From Stagnimonas sp. (GTDB taxonomy: Bacteria; Pseudomonadota; Gammaproteobacteria; Nevskiales; Nevskiaceae), in the NCBI GenBank assembly GCA_030696045.1, contig JAUYNO010000072.1, positions 1 to 61,058 on the forward strand: DNA of 61,058 nt. The letters run 5' to 3'. Shown here piece after piece: positions 16,329 to 27,626 of the stretch (within the stretch, counting starts at the first letter, position 1; every line of letters begins with the position of its first letter). A program made the position numbers and the translations under genes. The notes beneath the pieces were generated by a model. The model was not told the DNA's origin, ran no database searches, and saw only the letters and a list, made by a program, of their open reading frames with translations.

Positions 16329-18788
16329 TCAGAGCGTCTTCAGGTACTCGATCACGGCCCGGCGTTCGGCCGGGCTCAGCACGTCGCTGAACTCGTGGCC
16401 GGCGTTGCCATTGCCGAGGACACGGCTGTCGTAGACCAGGCGCTTGTCGATGCTGCCCGGAGTCGGATCGGGGATGTTGACCAGGCCACTCCAGCTCAGC
16501 GCGCCATTGAGGTAGTTCTGCATCATCTGGGTCAGCGAGGGGCCGGCGTCGTCGACCGGATTGCAGTTGTTCAGGCTGCTGCCCGGGATCTCGGAGCAGG
16601 ACAGCGCCGTGCTCTTCCAGCCCACCGCAGCATGGTCATAGGCTGTCGCCAGGCGCTGGTCGTAGCCCTTGATCTCGCCCACCACCTGGATCGGCCGCTG
16701 CCAGATGGCGCTGCGCTGGCTGGAGTCGAGCACCGCCGCCACGGTCGGCACCGAACCGTTGTGGAAGTAGGGCGCGGTCGCCCAGACCCCGTACAGCGGC
16801 GGCGCCTGGTAGCCGATCACTTCCTTCTGCCAGCCGCAGACCCCGACCGGACGCTCTAGCAGCAGATCGTCCAGGGCCTCGGTCACCGGGTCTTTCTCGC
16901 CCGGCGCGACCCAGCCCGCTACGCCGTCGTTGTAGCCCCAGAAGGTCATGTCCCAGCGGCTGCGCAGGGTCGGCGTCAGCATGTCGGAGCGGGCGCGGTC
17001 GGTGCCGATCACAGCCAGCGGCGCGATGTGGCCGGCCACGCCTTCGAGCACCGGGCTGTCGAGGTAGCGGCTGTCGTTGACGTAGCGCGGCGAGTAGGCG
17101 CCGTGGCAGCCGGCGCAGCTGCCATTGCCGCCCGGCGCACGCGGCCAGTCGGCATTGCCGGCCTCGGCCCACAGGTCCTTGGTGTGGAACAGGATGGCGC
17201 CCTGCTCCGCCAGCGCCTGATCGACCGCGCCCGGATAGTCCGGTGAGCGCAGCGACAGGAAGTAGGCCTCCAGATCCTGGTCGTACTGCTCGATGCGGTT
17301 GCGGTAGCTGTCCCCGCTGGCGCTGACCAGGTCCTGGAACTCGCCCGGGCCGGCGGCCATGATGATGCGAGTGCTGTCGTTGGAGACACCGGCATCGAAG
17401 AACTTGCGCGGCCGCGAGCCCATGTTCCACCAGGGTGGGGTGTCCTGGGTATGCGCCAGCGGATGCGCCTGGTCCTGCGGGCCGCTGGCGCCGACCACGG
17501 TCTTCAGCGGGTTGGGATTGAGCCCCAGCGAGTCGAGGTCGAGCACGGTGATCAGGAACTCGAAGGCGCCGACCGCGTTGTTCTGGCCGCGCTGCTTGAT
17601 GCCGATGTTGAACAGGCTGTTGATGTCGGTGGCCGGCAGCAGGGTCGACAGCGGCGTGCCGGCGAACGGCGAGCTGTCCTGCGCGTTCATCGGCACGTCG
17701 TAGTTGTTGTTGCCCAGGCCCAGGCTGTCCATGCTCAGCGAGCTCTCGCCCGCCGCCGGATCGCCGATCTGGCCGCCATGGCACTGGAAGCAGGCGGCGG
17801 TGCCGATCTCGCCGGTCCACTGCCCTTCGGCATTGCGCAGCTGGCGCAGGCCCAGCGGCAGCTGGCCGGAGCCGCCGTTGCTGGCGACGGGGTCTTCGCC
17901 CGGCAGCGGGTAGGGATTGTCGAAGGGTGCGTGGTTGAGGCCGTAGCGCAGGGTGTAGAGCGCGTCGAAGTCGGCGGGGCGCTCGGCCAGCCCCCACTGC
18001 TTCCAGCTGTCGTTGTACTCGGCGGCGGTCATCGCCGACACCGGCAGCTCGTCGAGCAGGAATTCGCGGCCACGATCACGGCGCGCGCGGTATTCGCCAC
18101 AGGTCTTTGCCTGCTGCTCTTCGGCCGCCAGATTGACGTGGCAGTCCTGCCACCAGGCGTTGTAGTACACCGCCTTGCCGGCATTGGCGCCGGGCTGGAT
18201 CAGGCTGCGCGGGTCGGCCGGCAGCTGCGCCGCGTCCGGCTTGCCTTCGCAATAGCTGACCCAGAGATGGCGCGCGTGCTTGCTGCCGAGCAGGGGCAGC
18301 TCCTGCGGGGTGCTGCCACCGCTGGCGGCGGCGATCAGTCCGGCGCAACTGGCCGGGTCCGCGAAGCACTTGAGGATCACCTCCACCGCGCGATAGGCCT
18401 CGCTGCCGACCGCCCAGGGCGCGCCGCCGCTGTGCGGCGTCTCCTGGCCCGAGGCCATCAGCAGAATCCGCGAGCTCGGATTGTTGCCGCCCAGGCGCTC
18501 CCAGCTCAGCTTGAGATTGGCGAGGTCCTGGCTGCGGGTGGCGCTGAGCATGAAGGCGCGCCCGTCCTCGACATCGGCGATGCCGCCGGGCAGATGGCAG
18601 CTGCGGCAGAAGTCGAGACGCGGTTGCGCGTTCTTGGCGAAGAACTCGTCCATGCTGCCGGCCGCTGCAGGCGCGCTGCCACCGCCGCTGCCAGCATCGC
18701 TGCTGCCGCTGTAGTCGCCGGCGCAGCCGCTCAACAACAGGGCCAGCAGCCAAGCGGCGCTCGGCCTGCGAATCACGAACTTGCTCAT
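16329..18788 (-). CDS. Triheme c-type cytochrome lipoprotein, paralog 1
   Basis: An 819-residue exported protein with a lipobox (LLLSGC, Cys 22) and a Ser/Gly linker. Three heme motifs are visible: CRSCH at 61, CFQCH near 333 and CAGCH near 558. Near the C-terminus is YGVWATAPYFHNGSVPTV, a motif shared by diheme peroxidases, MauG and the RoxA rubber oxygenases; it ends in RRAVIEYLKTL. The segment WKQWGLAERP.DFD...RYG is shared with the two neighbouring paralogs. The start at 18788 follows GGAGGAGAG. It lies 78 bases after paralog 2 on the same strand. An extracytoplasmic oxidase or peroxidase is likely; the substrate is unknown. Confidence 0.85.
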   Translation of the reverse strand: MSKFVIRRPSAAWLLALLLSGCAGDYSGSSDAGSGGGSAPAAAGSMDEFFAKNAQPRLDFCRSCHLPGGIADVEDGRAFMLSATRSQDLANLKLSWERLGGNNPSSRILLMASGQETPHSGGAPWAVGSEAYRAVEVILKCFADPASCAGLIAAASGGSTPQELPLLGSKHARHLWVSYCEGKPDAAQLPADPRSLIQPGANAGKAVYYNAWWQDCHVNLAAEEQQAKTCGEYRARRDRGREFLLDELPVSAMTAAEYNDSWKQWGLAERPADFDALYTLRYGLNHAPFDNPYPLPGEDPVASNGGSGQLPLGLRQLRNAEGQWTGEIGTAACFQCHGGQIGDPAAGESSLSMDSLGLGNNNYDVPMNAQDSSPFAGTPLSTLLPATDINSLFNIGIKQRGQNNAVGAFEFLITVLDLDSLGLNPNPLKTVVGASGPQDQAHPLAHTQDTPPWWNMGSRPRKFFDAGVSNDSTRIIMAAGPGEFQDLVSASGDSYRNRIEQYDQDLEAYFLSLRSPDYPGAVDQALAEQGAILFHTKDLWAEAGNADWPRAPGGNGSCAGCHGAYSPRYVNDSRYLDSPVLEGVAGHIAPLAVIGTDRARSDMLTPTLRSRWDMTFWGYNDGVAGWVAPGEKDPVTEALDDLLLERPVGVCGWQKEVIGYQAPPLYGVWATAPYFHNGSVPTVAAVLDSSQRSAIWQRPIQVVGEIKGYDQRLATAYDHAAVGWKSTALSCSEIPGSSLNNCNPVDDAGPSLTQMMQNYLNGALSWSGLVNIPDPTPGSIDKRLVYDSRVLGNGNAGHEFSDVLSPAERRAVIEYLKTL

Positions 18789-18866
18789 CTCTCTCCTCCG
18801 GTTCCCGGAGCCGACATGACTTGCATCGGTTCCTGGGTACAGCGATCCATCATCCATCTCTAAGAA

Positions 18867-21266
18867 CTACAGCGTCTTCAGGTACTCGATCAGCGCCCGC
18901 CGCTCGGCATCGCTGAGCACCGCCGTGAACGCATGTCCGCCATTGCCCTGGCCGTGCATGTGGGTGTTGTAGATCTTGCGATCTTCCAGTTGCTGGTCGC
19001 TGGTCGGCCCAGCGCCGAGATACCAGAGGAAGGGATTGCTGGAACTAAGGATGTTGAGCAGGCTCAGCAGCGGCGGGTCGGCCTGCTGGTTGGCCGGGTC
19101 GCAGTCGAGATAGGGCGTGGTGCCCGGCGCGCCGCAGTCCAGCGTCTCGTAGTTCCAGCCCAGACGCTCGCGGTCATAGGCGCGGGCGAAGCTGGTGTCG
19201 TAGCCCATCACCACCTGGCCGAGCTGATCGGCCCGCGCCGGCGTCGAGACCCGGCGCCAGATCGGCTGGCGGTCGGCGGGCTTCAGCACTTCCCAGACAC
19301 TCGGCACCGCACCGTTGTGGAAATAGGGCGCGCTGGCCCAGACCCCGTACAGCGGCGGCGCCAGATAGCCGGGCGCGCGGCCCTGCCGGATCTCGGCGCG
19401 GTTCTGGGTGCTGCAATCAAGATCGGGATCCTCGTTGAGCGTTTCCGGATAGGCGAAGAAGTTCTCCTTGCCGTACTGCTCGGCGGCCTCGCTGTCGCTG
19501 TCGACCCGCCAGGGATCAGTCGCGATCAGGTCGCGCGGCACGATGTAGCTGGCGATGCCTTCCAGCGCCGGGCTGTCGAGGTAGGCCGGATCGTTGACGT
19601 AGCGCGGCGCGTAGGCGCCGTGGCAGCTGGCGCAGCTGCCGTTGCCGCCGGCCGGCTTCGCGACCGGCTGCTGCAATTTCTCCGCCCAGAGATCCTTGCT
19701 GTGGAACAGGATCGCACCCTGCTCGGCCAGCGCGGTATCGACGGCCGCTGGCCAAGCCGGGGCCTTGAGCGACATGAGATAAGTGTCGCCGGCGCGGGCG
19801 TTCTGCTGGATCCACTCAAAGCCGCCGGGTCCGGGGCCGGGCAGGAAGAAGCCAAGGTCGGAGCGCAGCGCATCCATCGCCAGGAAGCCGTCCTGGAATT
19901 TCACCGGCCGATGGCCGACGTTCCACCAGGCCGGCGCGTCCAGCGAGCCGCCGTTGGGCGTGTTCACCGCGAAGCCGACGAAGTCGGGGTCAGCCGGGCG
20001 GATGTCCTGCGCCAGCACCAGGGTGATCAGCTGCAGCGCCAGCGCATTGTTGGTGCCACGGGTCTTGCCGACGATGATCGGCGCCTGCGCCGGCACGCCC
20101 GGAAACACCCCGCGCCCGAGATCGGTATCCATCTGGCCGAACTCGCTGAGGCTGTTGCTGTTGCCGTACACCGCGCCCAGGCCGGCGCCTTCCTCCGGCC
20201 TGCCGACCTGGCCGCTGTGGCAGACGTGGCAGGTGGTGCCGAGCTGGCCGCTCCATTGGCCGTCGGCGCCACGCAACTGGGTCAGTCCGGTGGGCAGCTG
20301 GCCGCTGCCGCCATTGCTCGCATTCGGGTCTTCGCCGGGCAGCGGGTAGGGATTGCGCTCGGTACCGAAGCCCATGCCATAGCGCTCGGCGACCAGCTGA
20401 TCGAAGTTGTCCGGCCGAGCCGGCAGGCCCCACTTCTCCCACAGCGAGTTGTAGTCATCGACCGTGAGATTGCCGCCCCCGGCATTGCCGCCGAAGTACC
20501 AGCCGGCGCCGACCGCGCCGTTGCCCTTGATCAGCGCCTCGCCCTGCGCCGTGAGCGCGCGCAGCTGGCCGCAGGTCTGCGCCGGGCCGGCCTCGCCGAC
20601 CAGTTCGGGGTCGCGGTGGCAGTCCTTCCAGTAGGCATTGAAGTACACCGCCTTGCCGGCGTTGGCGCCGGGCACCACGAGCGAGCGCGGATCGGCGGGC
20701 AGCAGGGCCGCGTCTGGCTTGCCCTCACACCAACTGAACCAGGCGTGGCCACCCCGGGCGCTTCCGAGCAGGGGCAGCTCTTGCGGCGTGCTACCGCCGC
20801 CGGCGGCGGCGATCCGGCTGGCGCAGCCGGCCGGGTCGGCAAAACACTGGAGGACCACCTCGACCGCGCGATAGGCGCCGCTGCCGGCCGCCCAGGGCGC
20901 GCCACCGCTGTGCGGCGTCTCCTGGCCCGAAGCCATTCGCAGAATCCGCGAGCTCGGGTTGTTGCCACCCAGACGCTCCCAGCTCAGCTTGAGATTGGCG
21001 AGGTCTTGCTCGCGGGTGGCGCTGAGCACGAAGGAGCGCCCGTCCTCGACATCGGCGATGCCGCCAGGGACGTGGCAGCTGCGGCAGAAGTCCAGGCGCG
21101 GCTGGGCGTTCTTGCCGAAGAACTCCTCCATGCTGCCGGCCGCCGCCGTCGGCGTGCCGCCGTCGCCGCCAGCCTCGGTGCTGCCGCTGTAGTCGCCAGC
21201 GCAGGCGGCCAGCAGGGACAGCAGCAGCAGGGACAGCAATCGTTGGCGGATGGGGTTCTCGCTCAT
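18867..21266 (-). CDS. Triheme c-type cytochrome lipoprotein, paralog 2
   Basis: A 799-residue lipoprotein (LLAAC, Cys 22) with heme motifs CRSCH at 61, CHVCH near 346 and CASCH near 545. The N-terminal 180 residues are almost identical in layout to paralog 1 (CAGDYSGS, SMEEFFGKNAQPRLDF, LKLSWERLGGNNPSSRIL), so the two are tandem duplicates that have diverged in the middle. It keeps YGVWASAPYFHNGAVPSV and the RRALIEYLKTL end. GGAGGAG precedes the ATG at 21266. It is the first gene of a two-gene operon and is divergent from a TetR regulator, which probably controls it. Confidence 0.85.
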   Translation of the reverse strand: MSENPIRQRLLSLLLLSLLAACAGDYSGSTEAGGDGGTPTAAAGSMEEFFGKNAQPRLDFCRSCHVPGGIADVEDGRSFVLSATREQDLANLKLSWERLGGNNPSSRILRMASGQETPHSGGAPWAAGSGAYRAVEVVLQCFADPAGCASRIAAAGGGSTPQELPLLGSARGGHAWFSWCEGKPDAALLPADPRSLVVPGANAGKAVYFNAYWKDCHRDPELVGEAGPAQTCGQLRALTAQGEALIKGNGAVGAGWYFGGNAGGGNLTVDDYNSLWEKWGLPARPDNFDQLVAERYGMGFGTERNPYPLPGEDPNASNGGSGQLPTGLTQLRGADGQWSGQLGTTCHVCHSGQVGRPEEGAGLGAVYGNSNSLSEFGQMDTDLGRGVFPGVPAQAPIIVGKTRGTNNALALQLITLVLAQDIRPADPDFVGFAVNTPNGGSLDAPAWWNVGHRPVKFQDGFLAMDALRSDLGFFLPGPGPGGFEWIQQNARAGDTYLMSLKAPAWPAAVDTALAEQGAILFHSKDLWAEKLQQPVAKPAGGNGSCASCHGAYAPRYVNDPAYLDSPALEGIASYIVPRDLIATDPWRVDSDSEAAEQYGKENFFAYPETLNEDPDLDCSTQNRAEIRQGRAPGYLAPPLYGVWASAPYFHNGAVPSVWEVLKPADRQPIWRRVSTPARADQLGQVVMGYDTSFARAYDRERLGWNYETLDCGAPGTTPYLDCDPANQQADPPLLSLLNILSSSNPFLWYLGAGPTSDQQLEDRKIYNTHMHGQGNGGHAFTAVLSDAERRALIEYLKTL

Positions 21267-21352
21267 GGTCTCCTCCAGGCCACGGAGCCGACGGACTTGG
21301 CGTCGGCTCTCGGGACTGTTTGGCACTTCTAGCACTGCCACTAAGCTAACCT

Positions 21353-21376
21353 GAGCAAGTGCTCGGAACTACTCGG
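21353..21376. promoter_or_regulatory. Candidate operator between the TetR gene and the cytochrome operon
   Basis: GAGCA-AG-TGCTC (21353-21364) is a perfect short palindrome, overlapped by a direct repeat CTCGGA (21362-21367 and 21372-21377 region, 10-base period). It lies 33-55 bases before the TetR gene start, in the divergent region. TetR proteins usually bind palindromes in their own divergent promoter; the assignment is inference. Confidence 0.35.
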
Positions 21377-21408
21377 ATTGTCAGGAGCCCCGACGCGCGG
21401 AGGAGCGC

Positions 21409-22026
21409 ATGGCCCAAGTACCTGATCTGCGTATCAAAAAGCAGCCCACCCAGGGCCGTGCAAAAGCCACCGTGGAGGCCCTGCTGGACTCGGCGGCTCA
21501 GCTCCTGGCCAGCGAGGGCTATGCCGCCGTCTCCACCAACCGGGTCGCCGAGCGGGCCGGGGTCAGCATCGGTTCGCTGTACGAGTACTTTCCCAACAAG
21601 CAGGCCCTGATCGCCGAAGCCCTGGCGCGGGCGCTGCGCGAGGTGGTCGGCGAAACCACCGCCGGCCTACGCGAAGCCCTGGCCCTGCCCGACCAGCCGC
21701 GCGCCGGCATCGACCACTGGATGCGGGCGATGGTGGCGGCAATGGAAAAGCGCGACGCCCTGCTGCGCGCGGCGCTGCGCGAGGTGCCCTTCCTCTGGCA
21801 GATCCGCGAGCTACGCGAGCTGTCGGACATGCTGCAACAGGTCGCCCAGGAAGGCCGACTGAAGAGCAGCCGCGTGGTGCACTTCGAAGACCCCGAGGCC
21901 AGCACCTGGCTGCTGATGAGCATGGTCTGGTCGGCGATCCTGCAGACCGTGCTCTACCGCCCCTCGCACCTGAGCCGCGAGCGGCTGGTGCATACGCTGG
22001 TCGACATGGTGCTGAAGCTGCTTTGA
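21409..22026 (+). CDS. TetR/AcrR family regulator
   Basis: A 205-residue regulator with an N-terminal helix-turn-helix (AAQLLASEGYAAVSTNRVAERAGVSIGSLYEYFPNKQAL split over residues 28-68) and a variable ligand domain. GGAGGAG precedes the ATG at 21409. It is divergent from the paralog 1/2 cytochrome operon and is the obvious candidate to repress it. A REP pair separates its stop from the convergent DUF3570 gene. The ligand is unknown. Confidence 0.9.
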   Translation: MAQVPDLRIKKQPTQGRAKATVEALLDSAAQLLASEGYAAVSTNRVAERAGVSIGSLYEYFPNKQALIAEALARALREVVGETTAGLREALALPDQPRAGIDHWMRAMVAAMEKRDALLRAALREVPFLWQIRELRELSDMLQQVAQEGRLKSSRVVHFEDPEASTWLLMSMVWSAILQTVLYRPSHLSRERLVHTLVDMVLKLL

Positions 22027-22034
22027 GGAGTGCA

Positions 22035-22092
22035 TCGCGGGCAAGCCCGCTCCTACAAAAGCGGGCACCTGTAGGAGCGGGCTTGCCCGCGA
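22035..22092. repeat. REPIN: inverted pair of REP sequences
   Basis: A 23-base unit at 22035-22057 (TCGCGGGCAAGCCCGCTCCT...) is repeated exactly in inverted orientation at 22070-22092, with a 12-base spacer. The unit matches the GTAGGAGCGGGCTTGCCCGC REP type familiar from Pseudomonas and related genomes, which is mobilised by RAYT transposases. It fills the gap between two convergent genes and could act as a bidirectional transcription stop. Confidence 0.92.
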
Positions 22093-22108
22093 CCTGCGCC
22101 GAGCATCA

Positions 22109-23299
22109 CTAAAACCGCCAACTCGCCCGGATATCAAAACTGGTGAACTTCACCAGCCCCGGATTCTCCAGCTCGACCTCACCCAACGCATAGCTGGCCT
22201 TGGCCTGGTAGTGCTCGACGCCGGCACCGAGCAGCCAGCCGCCAAAGCGCTTGCTCAGCGCCAGCCGACCCGAGAGCGCACCAAACGGCGACAGCCGGTA
22301 GTCGCTGGAGGCGAAACCGTCGTTGCGCTCGCTGCCGTAGTAGGGCGCGTAGAAAAAGGCCTGGCTCTGGCTGTACCAGCGCAGCGAGGGCGTCAGCTGC
22401 CAGTCGCCCGGCAGCGTCTGGTACCAGGCCAGATCGACGGTGTGCGACTCGATCTTCCAGTCGTCGTGATACCAGCGGTAGTCCAGATGCAGGGCGCCGT
22501 CGAGCTGCGGCACGAACTGCCGCAGCCGGCCGGTGAGCGCCCAGGCGATGCGGCCGTCCGGACGCTCGTCGGCGGTGGTACCGGCGCTGTCGGTGAGGTA
22601 GGCCAGCTTGTAGGGATCGCTGAGATAGCCGTCGTTGTTGAGATAGCTGAGGCTGCCCTGCAAGACCGTGTCCGGTCCCAGCACCCAGGCGACGCCGCCG
22701 TAAAGGCTGAGCGTGCGCTTGTCGGCACTGGCGATGACGTTCGGCGAACTGGCGCCCCGGGTGGGTTCGATCTCGTCGCTGGAGTAGCTGAAGCCGCCGG
22801 TATAGGTCAGCGCGCCGGTCGCCGGAGTGTAGCCGAGTTCGGCGCCGCCGCTGAGCGCGCGGTAGTCGTCCTCGCTTGAGTAGCCCAGGGTGGCACTGGC
22901 ATCGAGACCATCGAGGAGCGAGCTCAGCGGGCGGTTCCAGCTGCCCTGCACGTCGATCCGCTGCTCCTTGATGCTGGCGCCACTCATCACCTGCACGGGC
23001 TTGCCGTTGGCGTCCGGCAGGATGAACCAGGGTGAGGCGCCGCTGAGCGTCTCGTAGGTAAGGTCCAGGCCGAGATTGTTGTCGTCCAGCGCGGTGCTGA
23101 GGCGGAACAGGTGCGAGTCGATCTGGTAGCGCGACTCGGACTCGCCGCTGGCGCTGTGCCCGGCCGCCAGCTTCGCCTCGTCGTAGTGGCTGTAGAGATA
23201 GTCGGTCTGCACCGTCGCGCCGTCGGCGGCGGCAATGCCGGGGATGGCGAGGGCGGCCTGGGTGAGCGCGGCCAGCGCGGCGGAAGTCTTGTTCGCCAT
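22109..23299 (-). CDS. DUF3570 outer-membrane beta-barrel protein
   Basis: A 396-residue exported protein with an Ala-rich signal peptide (cleavage near IAAADG) and alternating aromatic beta strands ending in DIRASWRF, the usual C-terminal Phe of outer-membrane barrels. It matches the DUF3570 family. The start at 23299 overlaps the stop of the DUF4266 gene by one base (TGATG), so the two proteins are translationally coupled. DUF3570 and DUF4266 genes commonly occur as a pair, often with ApbE and a thioredoxin; here they travel with a triheme lipoprotein instead. Transport or anchoring of the surface redox proteins is a plausible role. Confidence 0.8.
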   Translation of the reverse strand: MANKTSAALAALTQAALAIPGIAAADGATVQTDYLYSHYDEAKLAAGHSASGESESRYQIDSHLFRLSTALDDNNLGLDLTYETLSGASPWFILPDANGKPVQVMSGASIKEQRIDVQGSWNRPLSSLLDGLDASATLGYSSEDDYRALSGGAELGYTPATGALTYTGGFSYSSDEIEPTRGASSPNVIASADKRTLSLYGGVAWVLGPDTVLQGSLSYLNNDGYLSDPYKLAYLTDSAGTTADERPDGRIAWALTGRLRQFVPQLDGALHLDYRWYHDDWKIESHTVDLAWYQTLPGDWQLTPSLRWYSQSQAFFYAPYYGSERNDGFASSDYRLSPFGALSGRLALSKRFGGWLLGAGVEHYQAKASYALGEVELENPGLVKFTSFDIRASWRF

Positions 23300-23523
23300 C
23301 AGTTGCACCCGCAGCCGCCGCCACCCAGCACCGGGCCACCGGTCGCGGCCTCCTTGCTGAACTGCACATGGCGCCGGTAGCCGGCGACCAGAGGGTCCGG
23401 CTCCCAGGCCATTTCCGGCTTGGCGAGATTGCCGCGCTGCCAGGGCTGCACCGGTTGCAGGCTGCAGGCCGCGAGCGGCAGGACCAGCAGGCACAGCAGT
23501 GCACGTCGTGTCGCCTTGCTCAT
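23299..23523 (-). CDS. DUF4266 small lipoprotein ending GGGGCGCN
   Basis: A 74-residue lipoprotein: signal peptide with lipobox PLAAC (Cys 20), a short conserved body (PVQPWQRGNLAKPEMAWEPD, YRRHVQFSKEA) and a C-terminus of Gly residues closing with Cys-Gly-Cys-Asn. The family is DUF4266. The two C-terminal Cys residues after a flexible Gly run suggest a metal- or cofactor-binding or modified tail. It lies 95 bases after the paralog 3 cytochrome gene and overlaps the DUF3570 start. Its function is unknown. Confidence 0.75.
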   Translation of the reverse strand: MSKATRRALLCLLVLPLAACSLQPVQPWQRGNLAKPEMAWEPDPLVAGYRRHVQFSKEAATGGPVLGGGGCGCN

Positions 23524-23618
23524 GGTGTCTCCATCACCGGCAGCGGGCGTCACCAGCTGGCGCGTCCCTGCGTTCTGGCGTGGAAGGTAGCGGTGGCAGT
23601 CGGCCAAGAGCAAGCCGC

Positions 23619-26456
<2,838 letters not shown>

Positions 26457-26555
26457 CGGGCTCTCCTGGGCCGGCCGGGTCCGTGGCCAGCCTTCGTGTT
26501 CTGCCCGCAGTGTTGGCCCGGCCGCCTTTGCAGCGTGAGTGGCCAAGGTGCCAAG

Positions 26556-27626
26556 ATGGCTGTCATATCGGGCCACCGCGCGTGGAGGCGCCGCGCCGAG
26601 TCCGTGAAACTGGAAGACCTGCACAAGCCCGCGATCCCGGTCGCCTACGGCCAGCTGATCCTCGAGGTCGCCGCCGACCTGGGGGTCGCGCGCGCGGCGG
26701 TGCTGGAAGGACAGGGCATCAACGCCGCCGTGCTGGACCAGCCCGAGGCGCGGCTGTCGATGCTGCAGGCCAACCAGCTGCTGTACCGGGCCCTGCGCCT
26801 GAGCGGCAATCCGGCGCTCGGCTACGAGATCGGCCTGCACAGCAGCCTGACCTCGCACGGCTTCATCGGCTACGGCCTGATGAGCCATGCGACGCTGCGC
26901 GAAGGGGTGGACTTCGGCAGCAAGTTCCTGCGGCTGCGGCTGCCCAACCTGGGTCTGAGGGTGTTCGTCGACGGCGCCCAGGGGGTGATCGAGACGGTCG
27001 AGACCATTCCGCTCGGCGCGGTCCGCCAGTGCATGCTCGAATTGTTCCTGGTCGGGCTCTGGCAGATGGCCCGCTACTTCGCGCCACAGGATCTGAGCAC
27101 CGAGGCCATCGAGCTCTGGTTCGACTACCCGGAGCCGCCCCACTACCGGCGCTACCAGCAGCGCCTGCCGCGCCTGCGCTTCGAGATGCCGGCCAATCAG
27201 ATGCGGTTCCCGGCGCGCTTCCTGGATGCACCGCTGAAGACCGCGAACCCGGTCACCGCGCAACTGGTCACCCAGCAATGCGAGCAGGAGCTGTCGCGGC
27301 TCGGCTACGGCAAGGACTTCCTGGCCCAGGTGCGCTCGCTGCTGGGCGGCCGGGAGCACGGCTACCTGTCACTGGCGCAGCTCGCGGCGAGCCTGCACAT
27401 CTCCAGCCGCACCCTCAAGCGGCGCCTGCGGGATCACGGCCTGAGCTTTCAGCAGCTGCTGGACGAACGGCGCCGGCGCGATGCCCTGGACCTGCTGGCC
27501 GACCCGACCCTGGGCATCGCCGAAATCGCCGCTCGCGTCGGCTTCAGCGACCCCGCCAATTTCACCCGTGCCTTCCGCAAGTGGCTCGGCACCGCGCCCA
27601 GCGCTTATCGGAGCGGCAAGGGCTAG
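26556..27626 (+). CDS. AraC family regulator (OruR/ArgR-like N-terminus)
   Basis: A 356-residue regulator. The N-terminal arabinose-binding-like domain begins [20 protein letters not shown], and the C-terminal pair of helix-turn-helix motifs is [20 protein letters not shown] and [24 protein letters not shown]. The ATG at 26556 has AAGG seven bases upstream; a GTG at 26604 is a reasonable alternative. It is divergent from the paralog 3 operon and likely activates it in response to an unknown small molecule. Its stop overlaps the convergent gor stop by four bases. Confidence 0.9.
   Translation: MAVISGHRAWRRRAESVKLEDLHKPAIPVAYGQLILEVAADLGVARAAVLEGQGINAAVLDQPEARLSMLQANQLLYRALRLSGNPALGYEIGLHSSLTSHGFIGYGLMSHATLREGVDFGSKFLRLRLPNLGLRVFVDGAQGVIETVETIPLGAVRQCMLELFLVGLWQMARYFAPQDLSTEAIELWFDYPEPPHYRRYQQRLPRLRFEMPANQMRFPARFLDAPLKTANPVTAQLVTQQCEQELSRLGYGKDFLAQVRSLLGGREHGYLSLAQLAASLHISSRTLKRRLRDHGLSFQQLLDERRRRDALDLLADPTLGIAEIAARVGFSDPANFTRAFRKWLGTAPSAYRSGKG

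Noticed and set aside
18933..21332. A 799-codon plus-strand frame opposite triheme paralog 2
   Set aside because: The minus-strand gene has lipobox, heme motifs and ribosome site; the plus frame has none.
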